Made by a program: the position numbers and the translations under genes. Shown here one piece after another: positions 62,135-64,000 of a DNA stretch of 64,000 nucleotides. Origin of the DNA: Candidatus Bacteroides pullicola (lineage in GTDB: Bacteria > Bacteroidota > Bacteroidia > Bacteroidales > Bacteroidaceae); contig DXCV01000056.1 in NCBI GenBank assembly GCA_019115825.1, positions 107,334-171,333 on the forward strand. Direction: 5' to 3'. Within the stretch, counting starts at the first letter, position 1; the number at the start of each line of letters is the position of its first letter. A model generated the notes under the pieces. That model had not been told where the DNA came from. It did no database searches and saw only the letters and a program-made list of their open reading frames with translations.

Positions 62135-63658
62135 TTAGTTGTTGTCTACCCATTTGAAGATGCGGTCCCAGCGGATGTGGCCGTCGAACCAGTCGCGGTC
62201 CTTGTCCAGCGAGAGCCACACCACGAGCGGCTTGCCCACCACGTGGTCCTCGGGCACGAAGCCCCAGTAGCGCGAGTCGAGCGAGTTGTGGCGGTTGTCG
62301 CCCATCATCCAGTAGTAGTCCATCCGGAATGTATAGGTGTCCGTCTTCTCCCCGTTGATGTAGATGCCGTCCTTGCGCTGCTCCAGCGTGTTGCCCTCGT
62401 AGGCTTCGATGCAGCGGCTGTAGATGGGCAGGTTGTCTTCGGTCAGCGTGATGGTCGCTCCCTTGGCGGGAATCCAGACGGGGCCGTAGTCGTCGCGCGT
62501 CCACTTGGTGTAGAGGTTCAGCGGATAGACGTCGCCCCCGTAGGCGGCAGGCTCGCGGACGATGCGCGCGATGAGCTTCTTGTTGGCCAGCAGCGTGTCG
62601 TGCATCTTCTGCGTCAGCGGCAGGTGGTAGACGGGAGCCAGGCGGCCTTGGGCATCGCGGGCATCCAGGCCCATCGACGCCAGCACGGCCACGCTCTCCG
62701 CGTCGTCGGGGAAGAGCCACTGGTCATCCTTGCTGATGCCCAGCTCGCGGAACATGGCCTCGGTGATGAGCGGGCCGGTGGTCTGCACGAAGTAGTTGAA
62801 CTGCACGTTCTCCGGCACGGGCGTGGCCTGTCCGTTCAGGTAGACCCGCCCGTCGATGATTTGCAGCGTGTCGCCCGGCAGGCCCGTGCAACGCTTCACG
62901 TAGTTCTCGCGGCGGTCCACGGGGCGCACCACGATGTCGCCGTACAGTTGCGGGTTGCTGCGTATCAGTTTGCGGCCGCCGGCGTAGTAGAGGTCATAGA
63001 TGGCGCGCTGCTGTTCGCGGGTCAGGCTGTCCATCTCCACGGGGTTGGGATAGAGGCGTTTGCCCTCGCGGTAGGCCAGGGTGTAGAAGTCCTCCATCTG
63101 GTGGTTCAGGGCCACGGTGTCGCCCGCGGGGAAGTTGAACACCACGATGTCGTGCAGCTTCACTTGCCCGAAGCCCTTCACGCGCTTGTAGTCCCAGTGC
63201 GGCCAGTCCAGGTAGGACTTGCAGTTCAGCAGGGGCAGCGTGTGCTGCGTCAGCGGCATGGACAGTGGCGTGTTGGGCACGCGCGGACCGTAGCTCACCT
63301 TGCTGACGTAGAGGAAGTCGCCCACCAGCAACGATTTCTCCAGTGACGACGAGGGTATCTGGTAGTTCTGGAACAGGTAGATGTTGACAAAATAGACAGC
63401 CACCAGCGCGAAGACGATGGCGTCCACCCAGCTCATCACGCTGCGCACGGCGGCGTTCTTGGACTTCTTCCAGAATCCCCAGGGGATGAACTTGGTGATG
63501 TAGATGTCGAAGATGAAGGGCACGACGAGGAGTCCCCACCAACTCTTCACCCAGAGGAGGAACAGCAGGTAGAGCAGGGTGACGATGCCGAACTTTATCC
63601 AGCGGCCTTTCCCCTTCTTCCGGGGGCGGTCCAGTTTCGGGTTATTGGTAAATTCCAT
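62135..63658 (-). CDS. lepB: Signal peptidase I
   Basis: S26 leader peptidase that cleaves exported proteins after translocation. 507 residues, longer than E. coli LepB because of an inserted periplasmic region (about 230-330). Two N-terminal membrane segments (FGIVTLLYLLFLLWVKSWWG and a segment ending VYFVNIYLF) precede YQIPSSSLEKSLLVGDFLYV, which has the catalytic Ser, and ENYVKRCTGLPGDTLQIIDG, which has the catalytic Lys. The C-terminal MMGDNRHNSLDSRYWGFVPE is the usual box E. It lies six bases after dapB. Confidence 0.95.
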   Translation of the reverse strand: MEFTNNPKLDRPRKKGKGRWIKFGIVTLLYLLFLLWVKSWWGLLVVPFIFDIYITKFIPWGFWKKSKNAAVRSVMSWVDAIVFALVAVYFVNIYLFQNYQIPSSSLEKSLLVGDFLYVSKVSYGPRVPNTPLSMPLTQHTLPLLNCKSYLDWPHWDYKRVKGFGQVKLHDIVVFNFPAGDTVALNHQMEDFYTLAYREGKRLYPNPVEMDSLTREQQRAIYDLYYAGGRKLIRSNPQLYGDIVVRPVDRRENYVKRCTGLPGDTLQIIDGRVYLNGQATPVPENVQFNYFVQTTGPLITEAMFRELGISKDDQWLFPDDAESVAVLASMGLDARDAQGRLAPVYHLPLTQKMHDTLLANKKLIARIVREPAAYGGDVYPLNLYTKWTRDDYGPVWIPAKGATITLTEDNLPIYSRCIEAYEGNTLEQRKDGIYINGEKTDTYTFRMDYYWMMGDNRHNSLDSRYWGFVPEDHVVGKPLVVWLSLDKDRDWFDGHIRWDRIFKWVDNN

Positions 63659-63664
63659 GGCTTC

Positions 63665-64000
63665 TCAGGCTTTTAAGAAGGGGAACAGGTCTTCCATCGT
63701 CAGCAGTCCCGTGTGCTGTGCGGTGTATTCGGCGGCCAGCACGGCGCCCAGGGCGAAGCCGCCGCGGTTCTTGGCGTCGTGGGTGATGGTGATGCTGTCC
63801 GCGGCCGAGTCATAGCGGATGCTGTGGATGCCGGGCACTTCGTCGCGGCGTATGGAGCTGATTGGCAACTCCTCCGGGGCACATTGCGTGGTGCCGCTCA
63901 CGGTGCCGTCCGGGGCTTGCAGCGTGCCCTTCACCCAGCGGGTCTTGCGGTCCAGGCTGTCCACGATGCCCTCGGCCAGGGTGATGGCGGTGCCGCTTGG
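63665..64000 (-). CDS. dapB: 4-hydroxy-tetrahydrodipicolinate reductase (5' end cut off)
   Basis: The last 111 residues of DapB, an NAD(P)H-dependent enzyme of lysine and diaminopimelate synthesis. The frame is open to the window edge and begins PSGTAITLAEGIVDSLD, the conserved K-x-x-P-SGTA site that binds the substrate (its Lys is just outside). The C-terminal DAKNRGGFALGAVLAAEYTA and the family end LTMEDLFPFL follow. It is the first visible gene of the dapB-lepB-lepB-paralogue-wbqC operon. Confidence 0.92.
   Translation of the reverse strand, partial: PSGTAITLAEGIVDSLDRKTRWVKGTLQAPDGTVSGTTQCAPEELPISSIRRDEVPGIHSIRYDSAADSITITHDAKNRGGFALGAVLAAEYTAQHTGLLTMEDLFPFLKA

Overview
The window is a stretch of Bacteroidaceae chromosome (Bacteroides or a close relative) that is rather GC-rich for the group. 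The evidence is two susC/susD pairs, a hybrid two-component regulator, GH20/GH29/GH92/GH5/GH3 enzymes, serine-type sulfatases, an S46 dipeptidyl-peptidase, and repeated -7 boxes of the Bacteroides type (TAnnTTTG, often with TTTG about 19-21 bases upstream). Genes rarely show a strong Shine-Dalgarno. I see no rRNA, tRNA, CRISPR array, insertion sequence or phage gene. The species cannot be named from the sequence alone.

Layout. 0-8.1 kb: a cut-off GH20 hexosaminidase, an exported protein of unknown role, an Rpn-type nuclease with a 12-bp tandem repeat, and a susC/susD pair with no enzyme beside it. 8.2-11 kb: an operon of M28 peptidase, SpmA/B-like membrane protein and YbeY. 11.3-25.8 kb: a polysaccharide utilization locus (susC, susD, sulfatase, GH29 fucosidase, sulfatase) divergent from its hybrid regulator, which is split by a one-base frameshift. 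The enzymes suggest a sulfated, fucosylated glycan such as mucin. 25.8-34.8 kb: RmuC, GH92 mannosidase, RuvB, a flippase and an S46 peptidase. 34.8-40.8 kb: a TonB-energising operon (exbB, exbD, exbD, tonB, a PstS-like lipoprotein, a TPR protein), which would power the SusC receptors. 40.8-42.7 kb: a DEAD-box helicase.

42.9-49.6 kb is a visibly AT-richer block of mostly unrecognised genes on the minus strand: a SUMF1-fold membrane protein, a zinc-ribbon/DUF805 protein whose DUF3298-like C-terminus is cut by an in-frame TAA, a small lipoprotein, a PD-(D/E)XK-like protein, and two exported or membrane proteins. It looks like an acquired islet and is the best candidate for an undescribed system.

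49.6-64 kb returns to GC-rich genes: a sensor kinase with an ABC-binding-protein-like sensor, a lipoprotein tyrosine phosphatase, a PfkB kinase, an M16 peptidase, QueH, a GH5-GH3 pair, and an operon of dapB (cut off), lepB, a LepB paralogue lacking both catalytic residues, and a WbqC-like protein.

The most unusual non-coding signal is a set of short intergenic tandem arrays with a 22-23 bp period, mostly with palindromic cores. There are four sequence families, with full arrays near 11.2, 21.6, 31.0, 42.8 and 53.5 kb and single units near 29.8 and 58.1 kb. One family occurs as an array at two loci 22 kb apart.
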